A model generated the notes under the pieces. The model was not told the DNA's origin. It did no database searches and was given only the letters and a program-made list of their open reading frames with translations. From NCBI RefSeq assembly GCF_018446385.1, contig NC_055999.1, positions 77,701,859 to 77,765,858 of the forward strand: a DNA stretch of 64,000 nucleotides, in the 5' to 3' direction. Source of the DNA: Zingiber officinale. Lineage: Eukaryota > Streptophyta > Magnoliopsida > Zingiberales > Zingiberaceae. This document shows, piece by piece, positions 45,653 to 56,250 of this stretch. Each line of letters opens with the position of its first letter. Positions within the stretch are counted from its first letter, which is position 1. A program made the translations under genes and the position numbers.

Positions 45653-45784
45653 TACCATTAGTAAAAGTTATTTGGCAAAATCACACAGCAGAAGAGGCAA
45701 ATTGGGAGCAGAAGCTAGTATGAGACAGAAATACCCAGAATTATTCTAAGTTCGAGGATGAACTTTTTATAAGGTATGGGGGAT
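45653..45784 (+). pseudogene. Chromovirus chromodomain end and polypurine tract
   Basis: This resumes the chromodomain (VIWQNHTAEEANWEQ), matching the Trp/Glu-rich end of chromovirus chromodomains that read histone marks. A stop follows. The PPT GGTATGGGGGAT is at 45773-45784, directly before the 3' LTR. Confidence 0.88.
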
Positions 45785-48061
45785 TGTAACGCCCAAAAAT
45801 TCTCGAAATACTTTTATAAATATCTTAGTATTTTTCTGGAATTTTAGGATATTTTTACAGAATTTTTAGAGTAGCCGAAGTAGCAAAAATAAATAGAAAC
45901 GTAAAATAGCTTAAACGGGAATTGAACCCAAGACCTACTGGGTCCTACGACTTATAGTGGACTCTAGTAACCAAGTGAACCCAGCAGGGCCGTGCTGAAA
46001 GGAAAGGGGAACAATTATATTTATATTTGAGTTGGGCTGAATTACCCACTTAATATAAATAGGGAAGAATTAAGTGAAGAGTTATTTTTAACGTAACTCT
46101 CCTCTCCCTCAAAAACCTTACCCACGCCGCCCCTCTCCCTACTCTTCTCCTCTCGGCGCCAACCACAAGCACGCCTAGGGCTCCATCCCTAGGGTCCCAA
46201 GGGCTTCTTCCGGTGACATCTTGGATACGGGGACGCTCCCCTCCACGAGAGGAACGCATAGCCACGTGAAGATCGTCAAAAGGATCGTCTTCTCAGGAAA
46301 TTTAGCGATTAGAATCGTAAGAAAACTAGCGCAGGAGGTAAGAAACTCCTCACCTGCAGTATAAGTAGCTTTCGTATGATTTCATGTTTTAGTTTAGTAG
46401 TATATGGATTTTTGGGCACATAGGTTGAGCAATAGCGCACACCAAGTGCTCGATAGTAGGTGCAGCTTATTTAAAATGCAACTAGGCATTGTAATAGCTC
46501 AGAAAATGCACTAGAAGCATTTTTATAGCATGTCCAGTTTTATTACAGTCTTTATGGGACTACGGTCCAATGGGTGGGCTCCCACAGTTGCCTCTAGGTT
46601 CAGATAACCTAGTTCTAGGTTCAGATAACCTGGAAATAGCAATATAAGAAGAACTCAGCTATAATCAGTATTTTATTTTAGCAGTGGCACTATACTGGAT
46701 TAGATATCCATTGGGTTGGGCTCCCACAGTCGTCCCTAGGTTTAGATAACCTAGTAACCCTACTAAATTCGGGACTTGCAAACCCGGGTCTAGTTAGGGA
46801 TGCGCGCATAGCAGGTACAGTTGTCGGGCCCATCAGCAGCATGATTATGTATTTTCACCTATCTATGATAAATAGTTTTCAAAACTCACAAATCAGTTGT
46901 GTATACAGTTTAAACTCAGTTCTAGCTTAGTTTTAGTTTTAGCTCAGTTCATGCTTCAGCTTAGTTTTCATTATTGATACATGTGATAGTTCTATGATTA
47001 GTTTTGGTTCTCATGTTGTATGATACTATGCCATGCTCTCACCTGTTCAGCACATATTTCAAATAGCATGTTTTCAAAGCATGAATTGCATCGTATGCAT
47101 GTTTTGTGAGGTAGATGGTTTCTTACTAAGCGTAAAGCTTACAGATACTTCTTTCCTTATACTGCAGATAAAGGTAAAGGAAAGATGGATTAGCGGAGGC
47201 TGGAGGTTAATGCGATGAAGATGTGTGTGGAAGGAACCTGGAATGAAGATCTTGGATAAATTAGCAAACTAAGACTTTAGCTTTTATATAGTGTCATTTT
47301 CCACATTTCTAGTTATTTTAATGCTTTGAATCGTAAAAGACTTCGTTAGATTGTCAGTACTTATGCTCATAATCCTAGTTATGTGTTATTGGTATGTTTC
47401 AGCTAATATAGAACTCTTATAGGTGAGTTTGGCACGAAACAGTGCTGAAATCAGAATTTTGCTGCGAAATCAGAAACCCCGATCGATCAGTGGATCGATT
47501 GGGGGCCCTCAATCGATCAGTGGATTAATTGGGAGCCTGGTTCCGCAAACAGTAAGCTTCTGGATCGATCAGCCGATCGATCCAGTCGCATTCTGTCGCG
47601 AACAGTAAGGTCCTGGATCGATCAGCCGATCGATCGGGGAAATCGCTCCCGCGAACAGAGAGCTCTAGAATCGATCAATGGATCGATTGGCCAGTCTGGA
47701 TCGATCAGCCGATCGATCCAGAATATTTCCCCGAGCACAGTAGCCATCTGAATCGATCCATGGCTCGATTCAACAGCTTGCAATCGATTGAGTTCAATCT
47801 GGATCGATTGGGAAGTTGGGTTTCGACCAAGAGACATTGTAATTCAGCTTCTTGACCATAGGGGATGTAGGATATGCCATGTATACCTTAGATTGCATCC
47901 CTTAGCACATGTAGTACCAAGAACTTGGATTAGCTTAGCAAGGTTTTAAATTGGTACAGTTTTCCGCACCTAGACTTAGTAATGGTCATGGATATAGCTT
48001 AGCACAACATAATGTGACGGTCCGGCCTTACAGCCTAGCCAATAGAAGGCGGGTCGTTACA
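45785..48061 (+). repeat. Chromovirus 3' LTR
   Basis: 2277 bp from TGTAACGCCC to GTCGTTACA. From 46748 on it matches the broken 5' LTR. It contains the GATCGATC palindrome cluster at 47479-47718. Open frames inside it are not conserved coding regions. Confidence 0.93.
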
Positions 48062-48095
48062 AATAATAATAATAATAATAATAATGATAATAATA
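48062..48095. repeat. AAT microsatellite at the chromovirus border
   Basis: About eleven AAT/AAT-like units start at the first base after the LTR end. Confidence 0.9.
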
Positions 48096-48113
48096 AAAGA
48101 ATTTCATACTTAC

Positions 48114-48190
48114 TTTAAAGTAAGGGTAAAATCTTGTGCTCTCTCTTATTTTTTCTGGCACTGCAGATCCAGGTTTGACCATCATATCTA
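48114..48190 (-). pseudogene. PIF/Harbinger transposase exon fragment
   Basis: The minus strand reads DMMVKPGSAVPEKIRESTRF followed by YPYFK, then a GTAAGT donor. It is preceded by a TTGCAG acceptor at 48191. This resembles the HARBI1-like plant nuclease segment just before the catalytic DGTH motif. The downstream exon would lie where the chromovirus now sits, so the gene is cut by that insertion or is a lone remnant. Confidence 0.6.
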
Positions 48191-49150
48191 CTGCAATGAA
48201 AATAAAATACTATGTTATTTATATGCTCTCCCTAATGCCTCAAAGTTCATACATTCTCGGTTACATATTTGCACATGTTTATAAAAGCAAGCCATCATGT
48301 ATAAAAATTGATAAATAATTGATATTTTCTTTGATCCTTTGTTCTTTACTAAAATGAATATTGGAAATTACAGAACATAGAGCAGCTGCTCCATTTTTCC
48401 CAAATTATATAAATCCAAAATCAGCAACATTTTCCATATTCTAGTAATATAATAGTAATCGTTAGAGATATAATAAATTCTACTATTAATTTTCCATATA
48501 CAAATTGTGCTTTGTAAAAGAAAAAATAAAATCAAACACCCATTAAAAAATTGAAATCAAACAAAAAATTTTGCTCCACTATTCGTATAATAATTCAATA
48601 TTTACTTACGTTGACCCATAGAGTTGAAAAAAGTATATACTAATCATTAGAGATTGTGTTAGAGACGGTAGACAGATATATATGTTTATGGTACCAATCG
48701 GGATGGGAAAAATTGTAGATATATAGACGAACAATTGAAACAGTAACAATCGTTATGAAATAAGGGGAAAATTGTAGACGAACAATCGAAACAGTAACAA
48801 TCATACCTTTGAAGGAGAATTTTTTTGTCGTGAGAGGAGGTTTTTTTTATCGTGAGAGGAGACAACCCGAGACGTCTTGAGAGAGTTTAGTGCGATTAAA
48901 ATCTGTCAAAATCTCTAGGTAAAATGGAAGACAATTTTTTATTTTTTATGGTAATACCTAAGGCATTTAAATATATACTAAAGAATTTTCTAAGAATCCT
49001 TGGAAATCTATTGCAATTTTGGATACCTTTAAACTTCTATGGAGTCTTTAAAAGTCAAGTTTGAATACCACATGATTTTTTATAACTCTTTGAAAATCTA
49101 TTTTGAATACTACTAAATTTGTAAAGAGTTTATAAAAGTCTAATTTCAAT
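48191..49150. other. AT-rich intergenic DNA
   Basis: No further transposase exon or host gene was recognised. Poly-T and GTGAGAGGAG-like strings occur at 48825-48865. From 48940 the sequence has repeated TTTAAAAGTC-type words leading to the palindrome at 49151, as in a MITE, but no paired outer ends were found. Confidence 0.5.
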
Positions 49151-49200
49151 ACCTCTAGACTTTTAAATTCTAGGGCTCTAGAATTTAAAAGTCTAGAGGT
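49151..49200. repeat. Perfect inverted repeat, 23-bp arms, 4-bp loop
   Basis: The left arm 49151-49173 is the exact complement of 49178-49200, with GGCT between. The arm begins ACCTCTAGACTTTTAAATTC. Such a near-closed palindrome fits a MITE remnant or a fold-back element. No gene is linked to it. Confidence 0.93.
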
Positions 49201-49204
49201 ATTG

Positions 49205-49690
49205 CTAGAATTTATAAAGTCCACAATCTCTCTCATCATGCTTTCTCTCTCATCATACATTCTCTCTCACCAATCTCTCCCATTAGACTCTCTCTCCTCA
49301 TTTTTTCTCATCATATTCTTTTTATCGTACTTTCTCTCTGCTCATTCTCTATCATCATGTTTTCTCCCCCATCACACTCTCTTTCATCTTTTTTCTCATC
49401 ACACTTTCTCTCTTATTATACTGTTTCTCTCCTTAATCATTATCTCTCCTTATTTTCTCTCATTACACTTTCTATCTCTTCATTTTCTCCCATCATATTT
49501 TCTCTCTCCTCATCCTCTCTCACCACGCTCTATCTCATCATACTCTTTTTTCTCATTTTCTCTCATCATATTTTCTCTCTCTTCATTTTTTCCTATCATA
49601 TTTTATCTCTCATCACACTTTCTCTTTCATCATCCTCTCTCATCATATTTTTCTCTCGCATTCAACTTTCACTCGCATCTAATTTTTTCT
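49205..49690. repeat. Pyrimidine-rich tract (TCTC/CATCAT type)
   Basis: Almost 500 bp of CTCTCTC and TCATCAT words on the plus strand with almost no G. The Ser/Leu-rich open frames across it are products of the repeat. Confidence 0.9.
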
Positions 49691-49776
49691 CTTATTTTTC
49701 TCTAAGGATAAAAAAAATTTAGATTCATTCAGATAGAAAATATTCAACTAACTAAACTTTATTTTTTAAGAATAAT

Positions 49777-49908
49777 TGCCCCCAGGGCGTAGCATAGACG
49801 GTGGATCCCATCATGCGTCTAATGCCTGTGTACCTATATGTACCTCTCTCCATATTCATATGGCAGGTATTAGAGAGACCGTTAATGTAACGGATCTATA
49901 TTTTTTTA
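49777..49908 (+). mobile_element. Short SINE-like insertion with T-tail
   Basis: It starts GCCCCCAGGGCGTAGCATAG, which resembles a tRNA-type A box (TAGCATAGACGG), and ends in a T7 run. It is flanked by the direct repeat AAGAATAAT (49768-49776 and 49909-49917). A good B box was not found, so it may be internally deleted. Confidence 0.45.
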
Positions 49909-49917
49909 AAGAATAAT

Positions 49918-50232
49918 ACTTATGATTCTCATTTCCATTTCGATTTAGAACAAAATCAAACGTTATATAAGAAAAGAAAAATGATATGTTCAAGGAAAAA
50001 AATTCAAGGAAAAACTCAAGAATATACACATAAAATGATGGGATTTATAAAAAATGACATGATGCATCATAACTTTATATATCTATTCTTGAATTTTTTC
50101 CTTAAACTTTTTTCATGGAGCATATGATTGCTAGACACTAAAGAATTTGGGTATTTTAAACTTAGTGGTCCATTAAATTGCCGAAACTATCAGGGTCCCA
50201 GTCGAACCGCGCACGCCTTGCGACGCCGTTAG
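49918..50232 (+). other. Upstream region of the PPR gene
   Basis: AT-rich, then GC content rises from about 50190 toward the coding start. No clear TATA box was chosen. Confidence 0.4.
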
Positions 50233-52305
50233 ATGCGCTATCTTTACTTCGATCCCAGGCGACTCCTCGCGGCAAAGAAGCTCACCGAGGCATGGAGCTC
50301 CGGCGATCACCGCCGCTTCCTCCTCCTCTTCCTCGAAAGCTGCTCCAACAGATCGCAGCTCGCTCAGGTACACGCTCGCATGATCCGCTCTCGCCTCGTC
50401 GAAGACACCTTCGCCGCCAGCCGACTCCTCGCGGTCTTCACTTCCCCCTCCGCCATCTCCAACATGACCGCCGCCCGCCGCCTGTTCGATCTGATTCCCC
50501 AACCAAATATTTTCATGTGGAACTCTATCATTAGGGGCTACACCCACCACTGTGCTCCTCATGACGCCCTCTCTGCCTTTAAGCTGCTGCTCCGTCGTGC
50601 AGACTTCCCTCCTGATAGCTACACCTTCTCTACCGTGTCGAGAGCATGCGCGCAACTCGGAAGTCTGCGTGATGGAAGCTCAGTCCATGCAATGGCTACA
50701 CGATTTGGCTTCGATTCGGACATGTTTGTGATGTCGGGATTCATCAACTTCTATAGCGGCTGCGGCGATATTGACGTTGCGAGGAAGGTGTTTGATGAAA
50801 TGCCGCAGAAGGATGTGGTTTCGTGGACGTCGATGATATCTGGTTATTTGCAACAGAATCAGTTAGATGAAGGTTTTAGGTTGTTTGATGAGATGAGAAA
50901 GGTTGGCATTGAGCCAAACAAGTTCACTTTAACAAGCCTGTTATCAGCTTGTGGTGAATTATATGCTCTCGGTAGAGGTTCTTTGCTTCACTCTCAAATT
51001 ATGGAATATGGATGGGAATTCGACATTGACATCGGCAACTCAGTGATAAGCATGTACGCGAAGTGTGGCAGTCTGATAGATGCCCTTAATGTGTTGAAGT
51101 CTATGCCTACTACTAATACTGCAACATGGAACGTGCTGATTTCTGGGTTAGTTCTTAGTGGACACCACAAAGAAGCGTTGAATATCTACCAAGAGATGAC
51201 ATGCAGAAATGAAAGGCCAGATGGAATAACAATCTCTGCTGCTTTGTCAGCATGTGCTCAATTGGGCAATCTGCAGCAGGGCAAACTCCTCCATGCTTTT
51301 GTGGAGGAAAATTTGGAAGTTTGTGATGTCTTTCTTGGAAATGCCTTGATCAACATGTATGCCAAATGCGGGGATTTCTCAGAAGCTGAATCCATCTTCC
51401 GTGAGATGCCTGTGAGGGATGTTTTCTCGTGGACAGCTTTGATATCAGGCTACGTTCAAGGTAATCTCTATAAGGAAGCTTTAACCTTCTTTGAAGAGAT
51501 GCAGCTTTCTAATGTGAAAGGAAACGAAGTCACCATGGTTAGTCTTTTATCGGCTTGCTCCCAGCTCGGGGCTCTAGACCAGGGCAAACTTATCCATGCT
51601 TATATCGAAGAAAATGAAATAAAAAAAGATGTTTGTTTACAAAACGCACTCATTGATATGTATGCCAAGTGTGGTTGCACTGATGTAGCAATGCAAATTT
51701 TCCATGGGATGCCTCATAAAGATTCCCACACATGGAATGCAATGATCGGTGGTCTTGCAACTAATGGACAAGGAAGAGAAGCTATACATCTCTTCAATCA
51801 AATGCATGAACTCAGGGATGTAAAACCTGACAATGTGACATTCATGGCTGTTCTTTCTGCTTGTACACATTCTGGAATGGTAAATGAGGGGCTAGCTTAT
51901 TTCAATTTGATGTCTGAACTATATGGTGTTTCTCCTGGAGTCGAACACTATGGTTGTTTAATTGACTTACTAGCTAGAGCTGGATTCATAGATGAAGCAA
52001 TGGATGTCATAAAAAAAATGCCTTTGGGACCAAACCATCTCATATGGGGCTCAATCCTTTCTGCTTGTAGAATCCAAGGGAAGGTTGAGCTAGCTGAGAA
52101 GATCTTGCAAAACATCATCAAGCTATCGCCTGGTGATGAAGGGGCACATGCGCTGATTTCAAACTTGTATGCTGAGGCTCGTAGGTGGGATGAGGTGGGG
52201 CAAGTGAGAACTCTCATGGGAAGCAAGATGATTGTTAAATCCCCTGGACTCAGTTCGATTGAAGTGGATGGGGCTCATGAATTCTTAGTGGAAGACAGAT
52301 CATGA
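50233..52305 (+). CDS. PPR protein, PLS class with E-type C-terminus
   Basis: An intronless 690-codon gene, typical for plant PPR proteins. After an N-terminal stretch rich in Arg/Leu (possible organelle targeting) come about a dozen P, L and S repeats. Examples are VVSWTSMISGYLQQNQLDEG, YAKCGSLIDALNVLKSMP, NALINMYAKCGDFSEAESIF and TWNAMIGGLATNGQGREAIH. From about residue 590 the E-type region is seen (LLARAGFIDEAMDVIKKMP, HLIWGSILSACRIQG, LSSIEVDGAHEFLVEDRS). The protein stops there, without a DYW deaminase domain. Proteins of this class bind specific mitochondrial or plastid transcripts, usually for C-to-U editing with a partner deaminase. The RNA target cannot be read here. Start: first ATG in the open frame. 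Confidence 0.92.
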   Translation: MRYLYFDPRRLLAAKKLTEAWSSGDHRRFLLLFLESCSNRSQLAQVHARMIRSRLVEDTFAASRLLAVFTSPSAISNMTAARRLFDLIPQPNIFMWNSIIRGYTHHCAPHDALSAFKLLLRRADFPPDSYTFSTVSRACAQLGSLRDGSSVHAMATRFGFDSDMFVMSGFINFYSGCGDIDVARKVFDEMPQKDVVSWTSMISGYLQQNQLDEGFRLFDEMRKVGIEPNKFTLTSLLSACGELYALGRGSLLHSQIMEYGWEFDIDIGNSVISMYAKCGSLIDALNVLKSMPTTNTATWNVLISGLVLSGHHKEALNIYQEMTCRNERPDGITISAALSACAQLGNLQQGKLLHAFVEENLEVCDVFLGNALINMYAKCGDFSEAESIFREMPVRDVFSWTALISGYVQGNLYKEALTFFEEMQLSNVKGNEVTMVSLLSACSQLGALDQGKLIHAYIEENEIKKDVCLQNALIDMYAKCGCTDVAMQIFHGMPHKDSHTWNAMIGGLATNGQGREAIHLFNQMHELRDVKPDNVTFMAVLSACTHSGMVNEGLAYFNLMSELYGVSPGVEHYGCLIDLLARAGFIDEAMDVIKKMPLGPNHLIWGSILSACRIQGKVELAEKILQNIIKLSPGDEGAHALISNLYAEARRWDEVGQVRTLMGSKMIVKSPGLSSIEVDGAHEFLVEDRS

Positions 52306-52695
52306 CTTTGAACCAAACTACCAATTGTTTGTATTTTTATGCCAAAAAGGTACACGTTTTATTTATTTATTTATAGAAAATTCTTAAATCCTAACTCTGT
52401 ATACAGGAAAAACAAGTTCATATATATCTGTTGCAATGTTTGGTTCTTCATTGCCTCGTACTAAGATGTGAGTTTTTCCTAGGGACTTGAATCCATTTGA
52501 GCATCTTTAAACCAATGGCCTTACATAGAGATGGTTGTTTTTTGCTACGCTACCCTAAGGAGTCACGTCACGTCCATTTCTCAATCCCTTATTGTCTAGA
52601 TTGGAAACTGCAATCTATAAAACTTGCTTAGTACAAGAAACTTGGTAAAGATTCTGTTGCTTGATAAGTCTAAGAGTAAATTTCTCCATGGTCAT
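52306..52695 (+). other. 3' flank of the PPR gene
   Basis: Non-coding. It should contain the 3' UTR; no certain polyadenylation signal was chosen. It ends with the left target duplication of the SINE (52678-52695). Confidence 0.45.
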
Positions 52696-52914
52696 TGGTA
52701 GCAAAAGGTGAAATCGTCACCTCGGGGGCCTCTCCAAGGTAGCCCCCTATTGTCCGGAAGGGAGATAAATCATAGGGAGTTGCGCCCAACAATAGCAGCA
52801 CATGCAAGGAGAAGTTGAGACAACCAGCGGGGTATTCCACACCTGCTGAGAATTGACCCAAGCTTATTCACATCAACATCCTTGAATGAACCAACTGCGC
52901 CAGCCCATAGGGGC
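52696..52914 (-). mobile_element. tRNA-derived SINE with 18-bp target duplications
   Basis: Read on the minus strand the 219-bp body starts GCCCCTATGGGCTGGCGCAG. It has an A box TGGCGCAGTTGG (52902-52891) and a degenerate B box GGGTCAATTCTC (52859-52848) at tRNA-like spacing. It is GC-rich against its AT-rich flanks. The direct repeat AAATTTCTC(C/T)ATGGTCAT lies at 52678-52695 and 52915-52932 with one mismatch. SINEs are copied by LINE enzymes from a pol III transcript. Confidence 0.75.
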
Positions 52915-52932
52915 AAATTTCTCTATGGTCAT

Positions 52933-54510
52933 GATTTTATATGCAGTTGATAAATTTGCAAAGCAATTGCAGGTCTATAGAAGATGATGAATAAAATTGC
53001 AACTAAATCAACAAAACAAAGGCCTTGTAAAATTTTTTCATATATAATTACATTAACTAAGTTTTTGCTTGATTTTTTTTTCTTTCCCATTTTCAACTTA
53101 GATCAATTTATTTCATCTATCTATATGAATTACCTGTCGTCTTTATACACATTCATGTCATTTTAACCTTGTTTTTATTTTATCGTCTTTCAAAATCACA
53201 CCTAATTCTTCCCAGATTTTTTTTATTTTTTATTTAAAAAAATTGGTTGGTTTGGATTAAATTTATTATTATTCAACCAGTTTGGTTTTTCAAATTGTAG
53301 ACTTTCAAGAAAAAACTATAATCTTGAGTTTTCTAAGCTAATTTTTATTTCCCTAACTAATATTTGTAATATATTGACAATTGTTTGGTTAACTCGAATC
53401 AAACTAAATCTAACTTATTTTTTGTGTTTCTTCAATTAAAATTTGTTTTTGGTTCATCATTTTCTGATTACCAAATAAATAAAAATCTAACTAAAATTTA
53501 CTTGTATTTGTCTTAGATAATAGTGCATTTTCGCTAATGTATAATTATGCAACTATCTTCTGTGTTTCAGTCTCATTAAATCAAATCATATTTGGTCTTT
53601 TAGAATTTAGTTATATTATACTTGTATTTTATCTTTTTTGTTCAACTTGTTTCTTATTAAGCCATTGCATTCCCAAGGAAAGAGGCCACTCAAATAAAAA
53701 GTCGATCCGAAATGGAAAAAAGGTCCTAGTACTTTGAATTTTTATTGTCTGGATAGATAAATTTTCTTTCTCAATGATGAATTGCATAGGTAATTTTTCC
53801 CTCAAACATTTTAAATGAATTTCTTTCGATTAAAACATAGATTGAGAAAAAGTAGTTTCATATTGATTGTCGTTCGCAATACTCTTTATCTTTCAAATTT
53901 GCCCTTCATCAAATAATGCTAATACCTTATTATCTCAGCACATGTCTCTTTGTTTCTCTATGGGGACTCTTAAATTTCTTCTTATTCTCGATACATAAAG
54001 ATAAAAAATGAGAGAAATTTAGCTATTTAGTTCTAATTCTTTTATAAAGTAAACATGTTTAGTTGAGTTTCTTAAATTATGATGTGTAAATTTTTGTAAT
54101 TGTAAAGTACACTTTGAGTTTTCAGTTTGTATGTGGTCAATTTGGTAAAGGTTGAATTTACAAGGGAGGGAAAAAAATGAAAAATTCTTTTACTATTTGT
54201 TCTTATTTCATTTCTAAATATTTTTATTAAATTCTGAATCTTGTGGTAGAGAGCAAAAGAAGATCGACCAAGTTTAAAGGAGCAAAGGCTATTTTTGCCA
54301 CAATATAGTCCCCTATAAATTGCTCATAATAGAATCCATTACCTGAAAACTGTTCTATCCCTTGGAGTTTAAAGGTCAGTATCTTCCTTTTCTCCATGTT
54401 AATTTGCAAGACAAGCAAAACATCTTCGATTTCAAAATTCAATATTTGTCTCGCATCAAAATAACTCATCGTTTCCCTTTTCTTTCTTTCTTTCTTTCAT
54501 TTTCTTGTAG
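52933..54510. other. AT-rich intergenic DNA
   Basis: About 1.6 kb without a supported gene. It contains T-rich runs and short chance frames. A TTTC microsatellite at 54478-54498 ends it, just before the small reading frame. Confidence 0.6.
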
Positions 54511-54687
54511 ATGGCAGACAAAGAGAATGTGAGTCATGGACACATCGAGGGCGGGGATGAGACGACGAGGGATCCAGCCAAGCTTAGGGCAATGGTAGAG
54601 AATATCGATGCCAAGATTGATGCTTTGAAAGCGAAGAGGGAAAGGATCATAAGGCAATTGTATGAGCTAGAAGGAGCTGGAGCTTGA
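54511..54687 (+). CDS. Possible small charged helical protein, 58 residues
   Basis: The frame starts MADKENVSHGHIEGGDETTR and continues with an amphipathic, charged helix-like stretch (MVENIDAKIDALKAKRER, then IIRQLYELEGAGA) before TGA. GC content is higher than the flanks, and the helix has a coiled-coil-like heptad pattern. TTGTAG directly before the ATG also fits a splice acceptor, so this could be the last exon of a gene with upstream exons in 54240-54500. I do not recognise the family. Confidence 0.4.
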   Translation: MADKENVSHGHIEGGDETTRDPAKLRAMVENIDAKIDALKAKRERIIRQLYELEGAGA

Positions 54688-55075
54688 GTGATTAGTCGAC
54701 CGCCGTAATAAATAAAAATCAAAATCAAAATTGCTTCCTCAAATTGAGGAGTCAATTTTATATTATTTTGTATTAATGGATGTTGAAGTTGATGCACAAT
54801 TTCAACTTCTAGCATTTGTTCCATGCTTCTATTTAACTGGAATCTCTAGTTGATTTCACAACTTTTTTTTGTCCTTGAATTGGATAATAAATTTTCTGAT
54901 TTTTTATTTTCTGGACTATAAATATGAACATATTAAGATTTTTTTGTTTTTTTCTTGGTTTATTTTTATTCAATCATTGACAGTTCATGTGAAATGAATG
55001 TTAATCGGGAGCAGAGGCGAAAAGGCATTTTTTAAAAATTAAAAAGGCATTTTTTTAAATTAAAAATAAATAAAT

Positions 55076-55081
55076 AAAAAA
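55076..55081 (-). terminator. Pol III terminator of tRNA-Gly
   Basis: Six T on the minus strand, starting five bases after the tRNA 3' end. Confidence 0.75.
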
Positions 55082-55085
55082 GCTC

Positions 55086-55156
55086 TGCACCAGCCGGGAA
55101 TCGAACCCGGGTCTGTACCGTGGCAGGGTACTATTCTACCACTAGACCACTGGTGC
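55086..55156 (-). tRNA. tRNA-Gly(GCC)
   Basis: The 71-nt minus-strand sequence starts GCACCAGTGGTCTAGTGGTA and folds as a cloverleaf. The acceptor stem GCACCAG pairs with CTGGTGC, the A box is TGGTCTAGTGG, the anticodon GCC lies at 55124-55122, and the B box is GGTTCGATTCC. The discriminator base is A. No intron. It decodes GGC and GGU glycine codons and looks intact. Confidence 0.97.
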
Positions 55157-56250
55157 TAGTTATTCCAAGAGATTGTTAAAATATTTAAATTTAATATACT
55201 CTAATCAACTGAAAAATAATCTTTATATTTTGATATTTTAATTAAAATTATTATGAATGAATGTAACATAGGAAATCCTTTACTTTTATGTCGTCAAAAT
55301 ATCATAGTCAACTAGTGTCGAGAGACTCGATCGGACAAGTAGAGGTCAATACTAACAATGACTCGAATCGCATTCCATGGATCATATATAAATCTTGATG
55401 GTCAAATATTTATAAAAAAAAAATGATTGATGTAAAGTATCATAATTAAATCTTAATTTTTGATATTATAATATTTTAAGTCTTATTATAATCTAACAAA
55501 TTAACTAAATAGGTAAACTATTTACTCAACCGACGAAAACTCTAGTCCCGGATAAGTTTGAAAGTCTTAACAAATTGTAAAAGACAAGCAAGAAGTTCAA
55601 ATGGATCAAGGACCTAACACCTGATAGTTGGAGTCAATTGATCTAGATGACCTGATATCAAAAGGAAATCTTAGTGATCTAATTAGATGGTAAATTAAAA
55701 TTCAAATAGATTTGAAGGATCCAAGAAAGAGAGAAAGAGCGCCCTTACTACATCCCTCAAAATGGCTCAACCATGCCAACTGAATTGCACTGACTTTAGC
55801 ATGCCTAAAGGTCAATGACAAGACTCCGACCTCTAACTTTTCTCATGGATACAAGGCAGCATCCGACCCGACTCATCCCCTAAGGGAACACCCCTTTCAG
55901 ATAACCAACTTCTCGCCCGATCAGATTGAGTAAACGAGTTTAAACGGATCTTGCAAGCTCATACTTCTTTCCTTCAATTTTCCCAAGATACAAAGAGGGG
56001 AAGGATTCATCCCCTCCTTTCTTTCTAATCGAATTCTTTGTGGTGTTACAAACACTGGTCTTTAGGCGGAACAAAGCAGCAACCGATCACCAAAACATAA
56101 CACACGATTAGTACAGAACCCTATTTAACTTGGATATAGATGTCGAGAGAATACATGTCCAATGCCACTACAAACTACAACCGAAAGTCTTTCCCGTGCC
56201 GGTCGTGTTCCGAGCAAATGCATTTTACTACCTCTCTGCTTCACAAAAGG
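55157..56250. other. Intergenic DNA between tRNA-Gly and the LEUNIG gene
   Basis: The first 300 bases are AT-rich. From about 55310 to 55930 composition and wording (GACTCGATCGGACAAG, CCGACCCGACTCATCCCC) resemble an LTR-type repeat fragment, but no ends or domains were identified. The last 200 bases before 56251 should include the LEUNIG 3' UTR (minus strand). Confidence 0.45.

Larger units (their letters stand above)
23980..48061 (+). mobile_element. Ty3/gypsy chromovirus (Tekay/Del-like), 5'-truncated host element
   Basis: The order is LTR, PBS, gag, protease, RT, RNase H, integrase, chromodomain, PPT, LTR. The order RT-RNase H-integrase and the C-terminal chromodomain mark a chromovirus; the long LTR suggests Tekay/Del. 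Three insertions lie in it: a copia solo LTR in the 5' LTR, gag-only element B in gag, and gag-only element C in the chromodomain. Several stop codons and frameshifts show it is inactive. The first roughly 960 bp of the 5' LTR are missing, so no target duplication can be checked. Confidence 0.93.

Noticed and set aside
46050-46265. Arg/Gly-rich minus-strand frame in the chromovirus 3' LTR
   Set aside because: Lies in LTR U3 without similarity to a known protein; chance frame.
49202-49722. Ser/Leu-rich 167-residue open frame in the pyrimidine tract
   Set aside because: A low-complexity repeat open in several frames; not a gene.
50178-50655. Antisense and shifted frames over the PPR 5' end
   Set aside because: Shadows of the GC-rich PPR coding sequence.
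52227-52305. DYW deaminase domain on the PPR protein
   Set aside because: The frame stops right after the E-type region and no HxE or CxxC motif follows downstream.
55310-55930. Possible LTR fragment between tRNA-Gly and LEUNIG
   Set aside because: Wording resembles LTR DNA, but no ends, TSD, PBS or domain could be found.
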